Below, piece by piece: positions 8,418-16,724 of a DNA stretch of 64,000 nt. Position 1 is the stretch's first letter. Each line of letters starts with the position of its first letter. The notes beneath the pieces were generated by a model. The model ran no database searches. It saw only the letters and a program-made list of their open reading frames with translations, and was not told the origin of the DNA. The translations under genes and the position numbers were made by a program. Location of the stretch: NCBI RefSeq assembly GCF_026241135.1, contig NZ_JAPFGA010000001.1, positions 62,001 through 126,000 of the forward strand. Reading direction: 5' to 3'. This stretch comes from Galbibacter kalidii. Lineage in GTDB: Bacteria; Bacteroidota; Bacteroidia; Flavobacteriales; Flavobacteriaceae.

Positions 8418-8844
8418 AATTCTAATTACTCTTATTCTTCTATCCTGGTCTGTATGTTTTAGCCAACAGAAGATAACTTGGGAAGATTTGGCACAAGTAA
8501 AATTCACGGAGAAATTTTTTCCTGCTTATGGGGAGTCCTTTTTATACCCAAAGTTTTTGCCCTCTGTAAAGTCTTTGGAAGGAAAGCAGGTATCCATTAC
8601 CGGTTATTTCTTAAGCATAGACCCTCGGGAAAAATTATATATCCTATCCAAAGGGCCTATGTCTTCTTGTTTTTTCTGCGGAGTTGGTGGCCCTGAAACC
8701 GCCATAGAATTACAATTTACCTCCAAGCAAACCTTTAAAACAGATGCTATAGTAACTATTACAGGAACATTAAAGCTAAATGCTGATGATGTGGAGCATT
8801 TTAATTACATCCTAACGGGATGTAAAGGACAATTGATTAATTAA
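8407..8844 (+). CDS. exported DUF3299-like protein
   Basis: 145 residues with a signal peptide ending near VCFSQQ. The body has the pattern W-x-D-L, then LEGKQVSITGYFLSID, then an SSCFFCG segment where DUF3299 proteins have SCxHxPPP, and finally a Cys near the C-terminus. This fits a small OB-like periplasmic protein that may bind metal through Cys. It overlaps the permease gene by 11 bp, implying a partner of the ABC transporter. Function unknown; the family call is by pattern. Confidence 0.55.
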   Translation: MKNKILITLILLSWSVCFSQQKITWEDLAQVKFTEKFFPAYGESFLYPKFLPSVKSLEGKQVSITGYFLSIDPREKLYILSKGPMSSCFFCGVGGPETAIELQFTSKQTFKTDAIVTITGTLKLNADDVEHFNYILTGCKGQLIN

Positions 8845-8875
8845 ATAAAAATATTCATAACGTAACCCTATCAAA

Positions 8876-10291
8876 ATGAACAGAAGAAAATTTTTTAAAA
8901 ACGGATCACTACTCACATTAGGAACAACCCTTCTAAACCCTTTCAGCAGTATTGCCAGCAATATTCAATACGAAACTGGAGATAGAAACAAAAAAGCAAA
9001 GAACATTATCATAATTATCAGTGATGGAATGAGTATTGGTACCTTGAATATGACGGACCTATACCTTTCAAGAAAGACAGGGAAATGCTCTAACTGGTTA
9101 CAATTATACAAAGATAATAAGGTTAGCAGAGCCTTAATGGATATGGCTTCCGCCAGCTCCATTGTTACAGATTCTGCTGCTGCAAGCTCATCTTGGGGAG
9201 GAGGAATGCGCATTAATAATGGGGCATTGAATGTAAGTAAAAATGGAGAAGAATATCTTCCTATTTGGCAAAAATTCAAACAAGCGGGTAAAAAGGCAGG
9301 TTGCGTTACCACCGTTCCTATTACCCATGCTACTCCAGCTGGTTTTTGTATAAATTCCAAATCTAGAAATGCCCAAGAAAAAATAGCAGAAAGGTATTTG
9401 GAACAAAAATTTGACGTGATGATGGGCGGTGGCGACAATTATTTTTCCCCTGAAAAGAGAAAGGATAAAAAGGATATGTACCAAGCTTTTGTATCCCAAG
9501 GCTATGAAATCGTTAAAACAAGAGACGAAATGTTTTCTGCCCCTATTGATAAGCCAATTTTGGGAGTGTTTGAAGATGATGGACTACCATATTCGGTGGA
9601 TAGACAAAACAATAAAGAGTTACTTCAAAAAGGCCCCACACTTGCTGAAATGACCCAAAAAGCAATCCATACCATGAGAGATCACCCTCATGGTTTTGTT
9701 TTACAAGTAGAAGCAGGAAAAGTGGACTGGGCTGCACATGGTAACGATATTGCTGGGCTTATTTATGATCAAGCGGCTCATGACGAGGCCATACAAGTAG
9801 CCATGGATTTTGCGAACCAAGACGAACAAACACTGGTTATTATAACAACAGATCATGGCAATGCCAATCCAGGGGTTATTTATGGAAAAGAGGCAAATGC
9901 TAATTTTGATTCCATTCAGCAATATAAACATACCAATGAATGGATCTTAAAAGGTATTGGAAAAGAAACTTCTATATCCCAAATAAAAGAAAGGGTACAC
10001 TATGCCAACAATTTTGTCCTTACTGACGAAGAATCCAAACTACTGTTAAGCTATTATACCGACCTGCAGACAGAAGATGGGCTTTACAACCCCAAGCACC
10101 TTCCATTTAAGGTTTTGGCTGAAATACAGCAACAACATAATTCTGTGGGTTGGATAAGTATGCAGCATTCGGCAGATTATGTGGAATTGGCTCTATATGG
10201 CCCTGGAAGCCATCTCTTAAAACCTTTCATTACAAATACTGACTTGCATTATCTCATGCTTGAAGCTGCTGAGGTAGATAACAAATTTTAA
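8876..10291 (+). CDS. alkaline phosphatase (PhoA family), Tat-exported
   Basis: 471 residues. A twin-arginine leader (NRRKFFKNG) is followed by metal-site Asp50 (ISDGMS), the nucleophile in TDSAAAS (Ser100), the DQAAHDEA pair of zinc ligands, TTDHGN and the late QHSADYVELALYGPGS His. All catalytic zinc-site residues of PhoA-type enzymes appear present. It hydrolyses phosphomonoesters in the periplasm. It follows the DUF3299-like gene by 31 bp, inside the metal island rather than beside pho genes, so it may be co-expressed with zinc delivery proteins. A phosphate-starvation role is not excluded. Confidence 0.88.
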   Translation: MNRRKFFKNGSLLTLGTTLLNPFSSIASNIQYETGDRNKKAKNIIIIISDGMSIGTLNMTDLYLSRKTGKCSNWLQLYKDNKVSRALMDMASASSIVTDSAAASSSWGGGMRINNGALNVSKNGEEYLPIWQKFKQAGKKAGCVTTVPITHATPAGFCINSKSRNAQEKIAERYLEQKFDVMMGGGDNYFSPEKRKDKKDMYQAFVSQGYEIVKTRDEMFSAPIDKPILGVFEDDGLPYSVDRQNNKELLQKGPTLAEMTQKAIHTMRDHPHGFVLQVEAGKVDWAAHGNDIAGLIYDQAAHDEAIQVAMDFANQDEQTLVIITTDHGNANPGVIYGKEANANFDSIQQYKHTNEWILKGIGKETSISQIKERVHYANNFVLTDEESKLLLSYYTDLQTEDGLYNPKHLPFKVLAEIQQQHNSVGWISMQHSADYVELALYGPGSHLLKPFITNTDLHYLMLEAAEVDNKF

Positions 10292-10535
10292 AACAAACCC
10301 AACCCTTTATTCAATTACGGGAAGCAAAAAGTCTATACATATTTTAATAATTCAACTATAATTATGGCATCTCATATCAAAACAACTGTAGCCTTACCTT
10401 TTTTAGGACATCGCTAAATTCATAAAATTATCATTTTTTAATTTAGTAGGTTTATTCTGTATTACATATTAATATTTTTAATAAGTTTATAATCAACTTG
10501 AAAAAGAAATATCTTTTCCGGTAAAAGGGGCTACC

Positions 10536-10997
10536 TTGGGTATGGTTCCAAACTATGGCGGTATTATTGAACTAGATGACTCAAATCCTCAATACAAAGT
10601 TGAGCTTCATTTTTACAAAAGTTTTTTGAACAACGTTTATTCAGTTCAATTAGTTTATTTGAACAATCAAATGACAATTAAAAGAGATGAAGAATATTTA
10701 GGGGATTTCATTGGTGCAGGGGTAGAAAAATTGGTGGTTTCACCTATGAAAGGTTATTATAATAAAGAATTTGAATTGGTCGAGGACTTCCTTAATTGTA
10801 AATTTACTAATTCTATTTTCCTTCCCTATTCGGTAGAAAAGCTGAGATTAAAAAATTTGGAGATTACCTATCATGATAAACCAGATTGCCAAATAGGAGA
10901 AGCTTTCTTTTCCAAGGGAATGCCAAATAATTTTTATTGGGACAAAATTCCCAATATTGTCGGAAATGAAAATTATAAATTAAAAGAATTACAATGA
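10536..10997 (+). CDS. uncharacterized protein, 5' end unclear
   Basis: About 153 codons. The first possible starts are TTG at 10536 or ATG at 10542, but the same frame stays open and protein-like upstream to 10485 (EKEISFPVKGATLG) with no good start. The gene may therefore be 5'-truncated or decayed. I recognise no domain; the sequence is rich in aromatic and acidic residues. Its stop overlaps the next start (ATGA), so the two genes are a coupled pair. Confidence 0.45.
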   Translation: MGMVPNYGGIIELDDSNPQYKVELHFYKSFLNNVYSVQLVYLNNQMTIKRDEEYLGDFIGAGVEKLVVSPMKGYYNKEFELVEDFLNCKFTNSIFLPYSVEKLRLKNLEITYHDKPDCQIGEAFFSKGMPNNFYWDKIPNIVGNENYKLKELQ

Positions 10998-11641
10998 ACG
11001 AAGTTAAACGTTTTCTAGTTTTATCAATTGTAATTAATTTTATAATACTGAACATTATCTATGCTCAAAATGGTTTAATTGGAAAATGGATAGAATTAAA
11101 GGACAGTATTACGACTACTTATCCAGCGATTAATGTTCTTGAATTTACTAAGGATAAAATAATTCAATATGATTTTAATAAGCCTATTGATTCAATTAAA
11201 TATACTTTAAATGGGGATGTCATAAGTAATGGAAATAATTATAAAACCTATCGGATAATAAAAGATAACAATTTAGAATTGACCGGAAAAGCCAGTTTTA
11301 ATGGCAACGACACTATATTAACCAGCAAATTATTACGAATAGAAAAAACAATATCACCTGATTCCAAAAACAATATAAGCACAAAATCAATTGAGCTAAA
11401 TTGGAATAACCAATTAAATATCTTAAACTTTTTAGTTTCTTCAATCAATCCGGCATTTAAAATTTCAAGGTTTAAATTATGTAAGTCAGTTAAGTTGGAA
11501 GAATTGGACTCAATGTTTTTCATCTCAATATACTGCTATAATATCAGGGAATATGTCTTTCCTATTAAACAGGTTCGGCAAAATGAGATAGTCCTATACA
11601 TACATGACAACAAAGAAATTAAAGCAAGATTTTTAGAATAA
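10994..11641 (+). CDS. exported lipocalin-like protein of unknown function
   Basis: 215 residues. Signal peptide (LVLSIVINFIILNIIYAQ) followed by GLIGKWIEL, the opening of many Bacteroidota lipocalin-like exported proteins, then beta-strand-rich sequence. The 4-bp overlap with the preceding gene means they are co-translated. The pair is AT-rich and flanked by repeats, so it may be an acquired module. Could also be a contact-system immunity-type pair; there is no direct evidence for that. Confidence 0.5.
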   Translation: MNEVKRFLVLSIVINFIILNIIYAQNGLIGKWIELKDSITTTYPAINVLEFTKDKIIQYDFNKPIDSIKYTLNGDVISNGNNYKTYRIIKDNNLELTGKASFNGNDTILTSKLLRIEKTISPDSKNNISTKSIELNWNNQLNILNFLVSSINPAFKISRFKLCKSVKLEELDSMFFISIYCYNIREYVFPIKQVRQNEIVLYIHDNKEIKARFLE

Positions 11642-12143
11642 TTAAAGGGACGGTGAAGAAAGAGACAGTGACGGAAAGAATTGCCCAATTATGGAAGCAT
11701 AACAAGTGTAAGTACCCCCTAGATCGGCTACAGTTTAGGTTTTGTGGAATCCCTTCCCAACTGAAGGCCCAAACTTTGTCCCATGGTACCGACCCGTGCA
11801 TATCCAAAAACCATATTCTTAAAGTTTAAATAATTGTTAGAATGTAGACTATTTATTTAGTACGGGGAAATAAATTTTATGAAAATAGTGAACCTGTTTG
11901 CCACTGAAAGTTCAATAAAACGGTGGTTTAATCAACACCTATCATGAAATGAAAAATCAATAAAAAAGCGAACAGAACAATGCGAAGTGCTGCAAGACCC
12001 AAATCTTGCCAAACTAATTTACTGAGCGAGGCAAATCATGACTGGAATAGTTCTTATCAAACATTTTTCCATTAAAAATGTGTTTATTTTAGAAATCCGT
12101 ACTACTAGGGAAGCCTACAGTGGCAGGACTACCTTGCGGTTGT
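11642..12143. other. intergenic region without identified gene
   Basis: About 500 bp with no convincing coding frame. It includes a loose inverted repeat near 12060-12090 (AAACATTTTT and AAAATGTGTTT) that could be a terminator or attenuator. Otherwise nothing recognised. Confidence 0.35.
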
Positions 12144-12318
12144 GGTGATCCTGATATTGGGGTTGTTGCTCAAGAAAATCCAAACACAGGCTCTCGCCTG
12201 CTTGTCTTTTTTGTTTTCGTTGCTCGAGTATTTTGTAGGATTACCTGACGGTGATCCTGATATTGGGGTTGTTGCTCAAGAAAATCCAAACACAGGCTCT
12301 CGCCTGCTTGTCTTTTTT
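12144..12318. repeat. two perfect 69-bp direct repeats at 106-bp period
   Basis: 12144-12212 and 12250-12318 are identical over 69 bp, and the spacer shows decayed similarity, so this is a tandem duplication of about 106 bp. Each copy ends with a hairpin (CAGGCTCTCGCCTG) and a T-run, like an intrinsic terminator on the plus strand. Each copy also carries CAAGAAAATCCAA, which is identical to the bases spanning the tRNA-Pro 3' end on the other strand. The copies may be remnants of duplicated tRNA-terminator DNA. Confidence 0.8.
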
Positions 12319-12361
12319 ATTTCCATCGCTTAAGTACTTGGCAGTACTATGCTCTGTAAAT

Positions 12362-12391
12362 AAAAAATCCAACCACTTTCGTGATTGGATT
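12362..12391 (-). terminator. intrinsic terminator of tRNA-Pro
   Basis: Hairpin AATCCAAYCAC / GTGRTTGGATT with a four-base loop (12366-12391), followed on the minus strand by a T-run. It lies about 5 nt past the tRNA CCA end. Confidence 0.75.
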
Positions 12392-12395
12392 TTCT

Positions 12396-12473
12396 TGGTC
12401 GGGGTGGCAGGATTCGAACCTGCGGCCTCCTGCTCCCAAAGCAGGCGCGATAACCGGGCTACGCTACACCCCG
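12396..12473 (-). tRNA. tRNA-Pro (anticodon TGG), CCA encoded
   Basis: Minus-strand cloverleaf. Acceptor CGGGGTG pairs with CACCCCG, the discriminator is A and CCA is genomic (12396-12398). The anticodon stem CCTGC/GCAGG encloses TTTGGGA, giving anticodon TGG. The T arm is GCAGG-TTCGAAT-CCTGC. A false reading frame that starts GVAGFEPA runs antisense through it and is not a gene. Confidence 0.95.
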
Positions 12474-12862
12474 CGACATTTTGATTTCGTAGTGTAGTTT
12501 ATCCCGAGCGAAGTCGAGGGGCTACACCCCGAAGAAACAGCTTACGCTGTTAAAAAATCAATATTTAAATACCAAATTCCAATGGCTTTTTAAAATACTT
12601 TTTCAGCAGGGAGAATTGATTGCATTTTTTGAGTAAAGTCCAAATAAAACCCCCATTTCTGAATAGCGGGCACAAAAGTATAATTCTTTTTGAAAAGAAG
12701 AAACATAAAGTTTACTTTTTTTAGGGTCGAGTGTAAAGACAATGTTTGGTAGCTATTTTTAGCTAATTGGAAAAGTATAAAATGAATTCTTACATAAGTC
12801 CGTTAACGTTTATTAACACCTTCATTTAAATGAATGTATTACTTTTATAAAAAACTAAGACA
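12474..12862. other. intergenic region with short repeats
   Basis: 389 bp without a gene. Close to the tRNA an 11-bp copy of the tRNA 5' end (GCTACACCCCG) recurs at about 12522-12532, next to a flavobacterial REP-like phrase CCCGAGCGAAGTCGAGGGG. The remainder is AT-rich and should contain the promoter of the sugar dehydrogenase; I see only weak matches. Confidence 0.4.
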
Positions 12863-14008
12863 ATGTTAAATAAAAACCACTCACTTTTAATCCTCTTGAC
12901 TCTCATTATGTTTTCATGTGGACAAAATGGAAAAAATGGAGAGACCGCTGAAACAATTGAAGAACAGGAAACAGAAGCAAAATTAGAATATACTGTAGAA
13001 ACAATTGTAAGCGACATCAATATTCCGTGGGGAATGGCCTTTTTGCCTGATGGAAGTATGTTGATTACCGAAAAAGCAGGGACGCTCTATCATTTTAAGG
13101 ATGGTGATAAAACTGAAGTGAGCCACGACTTGACTGTTCATAACTACGGACAAGGAGGGTTTATGGATATAGAACTGCACCCCGATTATGCCGAAAACGG
13201 ATGGATTTATTTTTCCTATGCTTCAAATGAAGGAGAAGGTGAAGGAGGGCATACGGCAATTGCAAGAGCCAAATTGGAAGGTGGTGCGTTGACCAATACC
13301 GAAGTTTTGTACAAGGCAACACCCAATACTACAAGAGGACAGCATTTTGGTTCGAGAATCGATTTTGACAACGATGGATATCTGTATTTTTCTATCGGAG
13401 AGCGCGGGGAAAGAGATGTGAATCCGCAGGACATTACCAGAGATGGTGGAAAAATTTACAGACTTTATGATGATGGACGAGTTCCAGACGACAATCCCTT
13501 TGTGGAAACGGAAAATGCAAAAACCGCAATCTACAGTTATGGACACCGGAATCCGCAGGGAATGCTAAAACACTACGAAACAGGCGCCATTTGGGTGCAT
13601 GAACACGGTCCGCAAGGAGGAGATGAGATCAATATTATTAAAAAAGGAGCTAATTACGGTTGGCCGGTGATAAGCTACGGAGTCAATTACGACGGAACTT
13701 CATTTACTGACATTACCGAAAAAGAAGGAATGGAGCAACCGATTCATTATTGGGTACCGTCTATCGCACCGAGTGGGATGACTTTTGTGACTTCCGATGT
13801 GTATCCGCAGTGGAAAGGAGATTTACTTGTAGGATCCCTTAAATTTGGCTATTTGGAGCGTCTGATTATGGATGGGAATAATGTAGTAGAACGTGATAAA
13901 CTGGTTGAAGGAGAAGGTAGGGTCCGAAATGTTAGACAAGGTCCGGATGGATATATTTATGTAGGTGTTGAAGGTACAGGTATCGTAAAAATTGTTCCAG
14001 AAAGCTGA
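12863..14008 (+). CDS. PQQ-dependent sugar dehydrogenase-like lipoprotein
   Basis: 381 residues. A lipobox (LIMFSCG, Cys19) gives an extracytoplasmic lipoprotein. The six-bladed beta-propeller of soluble aldose dehydrogenases is indicated by IPWGMAFLPDGSMLITEK, GQHFGSRIDF, YSYGHRNPQGM, HEHGPQGGDE and the closing GPDGYIYVG. Such enzymes oxidise aldoses using pyrroloquinoline quinone. No pqq genes are in the window, so the cofactor would be scavenged or made elsewhere. It stands alone, with its own start just after a long intergenic region. Confidence 0.85.
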   Translation: MLNKNHSLLILLTLIMFSCGQNGKNGETAETIEEQETEAKLEYTVETIVSDINIPWGMAFLPDGSMLITEKAGTLYHFKDGDKTEVSHDLTVHNYGQGGFMDIELHPDYAENGWIYFSYASNEGEGEGGHTAIARAKLEGGALTNTEVLYKATPNTTRGQHFGSRIDFDNDGYLYFSIGERGERDVNPQDITRDGGKIYRLYDDGRVPDDNPFVETENAKTAIYSYGHRNPQGMLKHYETGAIWVHEHGPQGGDEINIIKKGANYGWPVISYGVNYDGTSFTDITEKEGMEQPIHYWVPSIAPSGMTFVTSDVYPQWKGDLLVGSLKFGYLERLIMDGNNVVERDKLVEGEGRVRNVRQGPDGYIYVGVEGTGIVKIVPES

Positions 14009-14068
14009 TGTAAATAGATTAAGATTTGATGAATTAAATAAAAAGCACTTAAAAACGTACCTTTTTAA

Positions 14069-14076
14069 TATCTTTG
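14069..14076 (+). promoter_or_regulatory. -7 promoter element of yefM, apparently leaderless
   Basis: TATCTTTG, an exact match to TAnnTTTG, ends four bases before the yefM ATG. Transcription would start at or next to the start codon. No convincing -33 TTG at the right distance was found. Confidence 0.5.
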
Positions 14077-14080
14077 TATT

Positions 14081-14332
14081 ATGGAAACAGTAAACTATAC
14101 AAATTTTCGTTCAAATCTAAAGCATTGGCTCGATAAGGTAGTCGATGATGTAAGCGACTTGATTATCAAGAGAAAAGGGGGTAAAGACCTTGTTCTTATA
14201 TCTTTGGACGAATATAATTCATTGAAAGAGACTACTTACTTGTTAACAGGGAAAAACAGGGACATATTATTAAGCTCTATTAAAGAATTGGAAAGTGGCA
14301 AAGGCGTTCAAAATGAATTAATGGGAGAATGA
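14081..14332 (+). CDS. yefM: antitoxin of the YefM/Phd family
   Basis: 83 residues. The N-terminal DNA-binding Phd/YefM fold is marked by VNYTNFRSNLKHWLDKV and DLVLISLDEYNSLKET; the C-terminal tail (LLTGKNRDILLSSIKELESG) is the toxin-neutralising part. It is immediately upstream of yoeB with a 4-bp overlap, the standard order. The complex normally represses its own promoter, which here lies right at the start codon. Confidence 0.9.
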   Translation: METVNYTNFRSNLKHWLDKVVDDVSDLIIKRKGGKDLVLISLDEYNSLKETTYLLTGKNRDILLSSIKELESGKGVQNELMGE

Positions 14333-14589
14333 AACTGACTTGGTCTTCAATCAGTTGGAATGATTATCTATATTGGCAAAAAACCGATAAGAAGATTGTA
14401 AAGCGTATCAATGAACTGATTAAAAGCTGTATGCGGATGCCTTTTGAAGGAATAGGGAAACCTGAAGCATTGAAAGGTGATTTGCAAGGATATTGGTCAA
14501 GACGAATAACATCTGAACACCGATTGGTTTATAAGTATCAGGAGGAAGAATTATTGATAGCATCTTGTCGTTACCATTACGGTAAATAA
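14329..14589 (+). CDS. yoeB: YoeB toxin, ribosome-dependent mRNA endonuclease
   Basis: 86 residues, very close to the known YoeB length and pattern (MKLTWSSISWNDYLYWQ, SRRITSEHRLVY, CRYHY). The catalytic Glu46, Arg65 and His83 of E. coli YoeB occupy the same positions here, so the toxin should be active. It is translated through the ATGA overlap with yefM. Confidence 0.93.
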   Translation: MKLTWSSISWNDYLYWQKTDKKIVKRINELIKSCMRMPFEGIGKPEALKGDLQGYWSRRITSEHRLVYKYQEEELLIASCRYHYGK

Positions 14590-14927
14590 GAGGTTGAAAA
14601 ATCCAAAGCACCAAATTCCCCTTATCACAAAGAGTGAATGAGTGAAAAATAAGTGCTGCGCGAACGTATCCCGACTTTGCGCAATGATAAAAGTAGAAAA
14701 GTCATAACCATCTTATTCTTATGTCAAACAAAAATCTACATAACCACCTAGTTACTTTATCACTTCATAACATGATAACAGCATAACTCCTCTCACTATA
14801 TAACATTAACTTCACAAAAACAATTGTAAGGAACCATGTTATATATCTACATAAACCGGATAATGTAGGATAGCAACTTGTGGGAGTTTACCCATAATTT
14901 TGCATTAGGTTTTAAAAGATAAAAAGC
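14590..14927. other. intergenic region with promoter of the exporter gene
   Basis: 338 bp with no gene seen. Near the right end TAATTTTG (14895-14902) matches TAnnTTTG, 25 bp before the exporter ATG. A TTG at 14878-14880 is closer than the usual spacing. The rest is AT-rich and unremarkable. Confidence 0.4.
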
Positions 14928-16133
14928 ATGGATGGAAGAATAACAAACAAAAAAGCATTGTTGGCATTGGCCATAGGTGGGTTTGGAATCGGGATGACAG
15001 AGTTTGTTATCATGGGGATCCTGCCCGATATAGCTACGGCTTTGAATATTACCATACCGCAGGCGGGGCATTTTATAGCGGCCTATGCTCTGGGGGTAGT
15101 GGTAGGCGCACCTTTGCTAACCGGAATTGGTAGTAAATGGGAGCCCCATAAAATGCTGTTATACCTCATGGTTTGGTTTACGGTTTTCAATACACTTTCT
15201 GCTTTTGCCAACAGCTATGAGCTGTTGTTGGTGTCCCGGTTTTTATCCGGATTGCCACACGGGGCCTTCTTCGGAATCGGAGCTGTAGTGGCGGGGAAAC
15301 TCGCCAGGGAAGGAAAATCGGCCAAGGCGATTGCGACCATGTTTGCCGGACTTACGGTAGCCAATGTGATAGGAGTGCCGATTGGAACTTATGTGGGACA
15401 CAATTTTCATTGGAGTGTTTCCTTTTTGATCGTTGGTGTGGTAGGGGTACTGACCATGTTGAGTATCTATTTTTGGATGCCGGTCATAGCCAAAGCTCCT
15501 TCGACTGGATTTAAAAATGATCTGAAAGTATTTAAAAGGATCGACTTTTTAGGTTTGGTACTACTTACAACGATAGGTACCGGCGGTTTCTTTGCCTGGT
15601 ACAGTTATATTGCTCCTTTGGTGACCGATGTAGCGGGTCTAAGTGAAAATATTGTTGGATACATCATGGTTGTTGCCGGACTTGGTATGGTAGTGGGAAA
15701 TTTCATAGGAGCTAAATTGGCTGAGGTATTTTCACCCCTGAGGGCGGTAATTATCAGTTTAACGGTGATGGTATCGTTATTGCTGATCAATGTTGTAGTA
15801 GCGCCATACGGTTATGCGATATTGGTAATGACTTTTGTCATTGGAATGGCTGCTTTTATGGTATCTACACCTATTCAAATGGCAATTATCAATAGCGCCA
15901 AAGGTTCTGAAATGCTTGGGTCTTCTACCAATCAAAGTGCCTTCAATATGGGGAATGCCTCCGGGGCTTATCTGGCGGGTTTACCGATTGCTTATGGTTA
16001 TGAATTTACCTCTGCCAGTATTGTGGGGGCTGTTATGGCAGGTTCCGGGGTTTTGCTGGCTATCAGTATTGTCGCCTTTAGGAAGCGAAAAGCTAATCAG
16101 GCTGTTAAACGACAAATCGCTTTTCAGAATTAA
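14928..16133 (+). CDS. MFS transporter, AraJ-like sugar/drug efflux
   Basis: 401 residues with about 12 membrane helices. The opening ALAIGGFGIGMTEFVIMGILP and HFIAAYALGVVVGAPLL are typical of the DHA1-type AraJ/YdhP subgroup, and SRFLSGLPHGAFFGIGAVVAGKL is the helix 4-5 signature. Inner-membrane exporter using the proton gradient. It is monocistronic with its own promoter and terminator. The substrate cannot be told from sequence. Confidence 0.85.
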   Translation: MDGRITNKKALLALAIGGFGIGMTEFVIMGILPDIATALNITIPQAGHFIAAYALGVVVGAPLLTGIGSKWEPHKMLLYLMVWFTVFNTLSAFANSYELLLVSRFLSGLPHGAFFGIGAVVAGKLAREGKSAKAIATMFAGLTVANVIGVPIGTYVGHNFHWSVSFLIVGVVGVLTMLSIYFWMPVIAKAPSTGFKNDLKVFKRIDFLGLVLLTTIGTGGFFAWYSYIAPLVTDVAGLSENIVGYIMVVAGLGMVVGNFIGAKLAEVFSPLRAVIISLTVMVSLLLINVVVAPYGYAILVMTFVIGMAAFMVSTPIQMAIINSAKGSEMLGSSTNQSAFNMGNASGAYLAGLPIAYGYEFTSASIVGAVMAGSGVLLAISIVAFRKRKANQAVKRQIAFQN

Positions 16134-16185
16134 TAGTTAATCCTAAATCTAGGCATTAAATTTCCTGCTTGGAAATTATATAGCC

Positions 16186-16223
16186 CTTCAGGGTTTTGAA
16201 CCCTTGAAGAGCTCATTTTTTTA
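16186..16223 (+). terminator. intrinsic terminator after the MFS gene
   Basis: Stem CTTCAGGGTT / AACCCTTGAAG (one bulged base) with a three-base loop, followed by a run of seven T about 6 nt later. Confidence 0.6.
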
Positions 16224-16533
16224 CGCTGTATAGGTGTTAGATTTGATTCACCAGATATTTTTTACATAAAAAAACATTGTTTTGGTACGGGTATAGGCTT
16301 ATCTACGGCTTAACTCTGGGGTTGATAGGGGGGAACATATCCTTAACCATAAGATTAAGCAGGATTTTTCCTAATTAAATATAAGAAAATTCTTCAAAAA
16401 TAAAATCTTAATTTTTTACGGTATTAAAAAGACTTAGTTGGACTTCACGGCAAAAAAAAGCAATTTGGGCAAATTCCTGTAATGGTGGAATAACCAGTTA
16501 ATCAATCAAGGCTTTTTAGACACCCTTTTTAAC

Positions 16534-16650
16534 GTTCCGCCCCGTCGTGAGGGATAGAGCGGCATGTTTGAGCTCTTCCCGACGACGCAGTGTCGGGAAA
16601 GCGAGTAGCGAAAGCCCGACCCAGACATTTATGGTCTGGGGCACGCCCCC
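16534..16650. repeat. structured intergenic element (repeat or RNA)
   Basis: GC-rich island in AT-rich DNA. It holds a stem TTCCCGAC/GTCGGGAA (16576-16583 with 16592-16599), a stem CCAGAC/GTCTGG (16621-16626 with 16634-16639) and a terminal GGGGC-AC-GCCCC, linked by conserved-looking phrases (GAGGGATAGAGCGGCAT, AGTAGCGAAAGCCCGAC). I recall similar phrases between genes in other Bacteroidota, so it is likely a dispersed structured element. No function is known to me. Confidence 0.5.
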
Positions 16651-16675
16651 AAAAAAGAATAATTTTTTTAGCCGA

Positions 16676-16708
16676 TTGGGAAAAGTTTAAATGAGTTCAA
16701 TATCTTTA
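16676..16708 (+). promoter_or_regulatory. possible promoter of the UDP-glucuronate decarboxylase gene
   Basis: TTG (16676-16678), then 22 bp, then TATCTTTA (16701-16708), one mismatch to TAnnTTTG. It sits 17 bp before the TTG start codon. Confidence 0.4.
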
Positions 16709-16724
16709 TCTTCGTAAAAAACGA

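Noticed and set aside
8876-10291. Phosphate-starvation (Pho) gene
   Set aside because: No pho regulator, transporter or recognisable Pho box nearby; the context favours metal control, although this is not proven.
10365-10418. 17-codon frame MASHIKTTVALPFLGHR
   Set aside because: Reads like a protein start but stops at once; too short to support, possibly a decayed gene start.
12251-12484. Reading frame with GVAGFEPAASCSQSRRDNRA
   Set aside because: This phrase arises from reading antisense through tRNA-Pro; it is a classic false gene.
12396-12532. tRNA-Pro as attachment site of an integrated island
   Set aside because: Only an 11-bp copy of the tRNA 5' end is found nearby and no integrase is present; too weak to call att sites.
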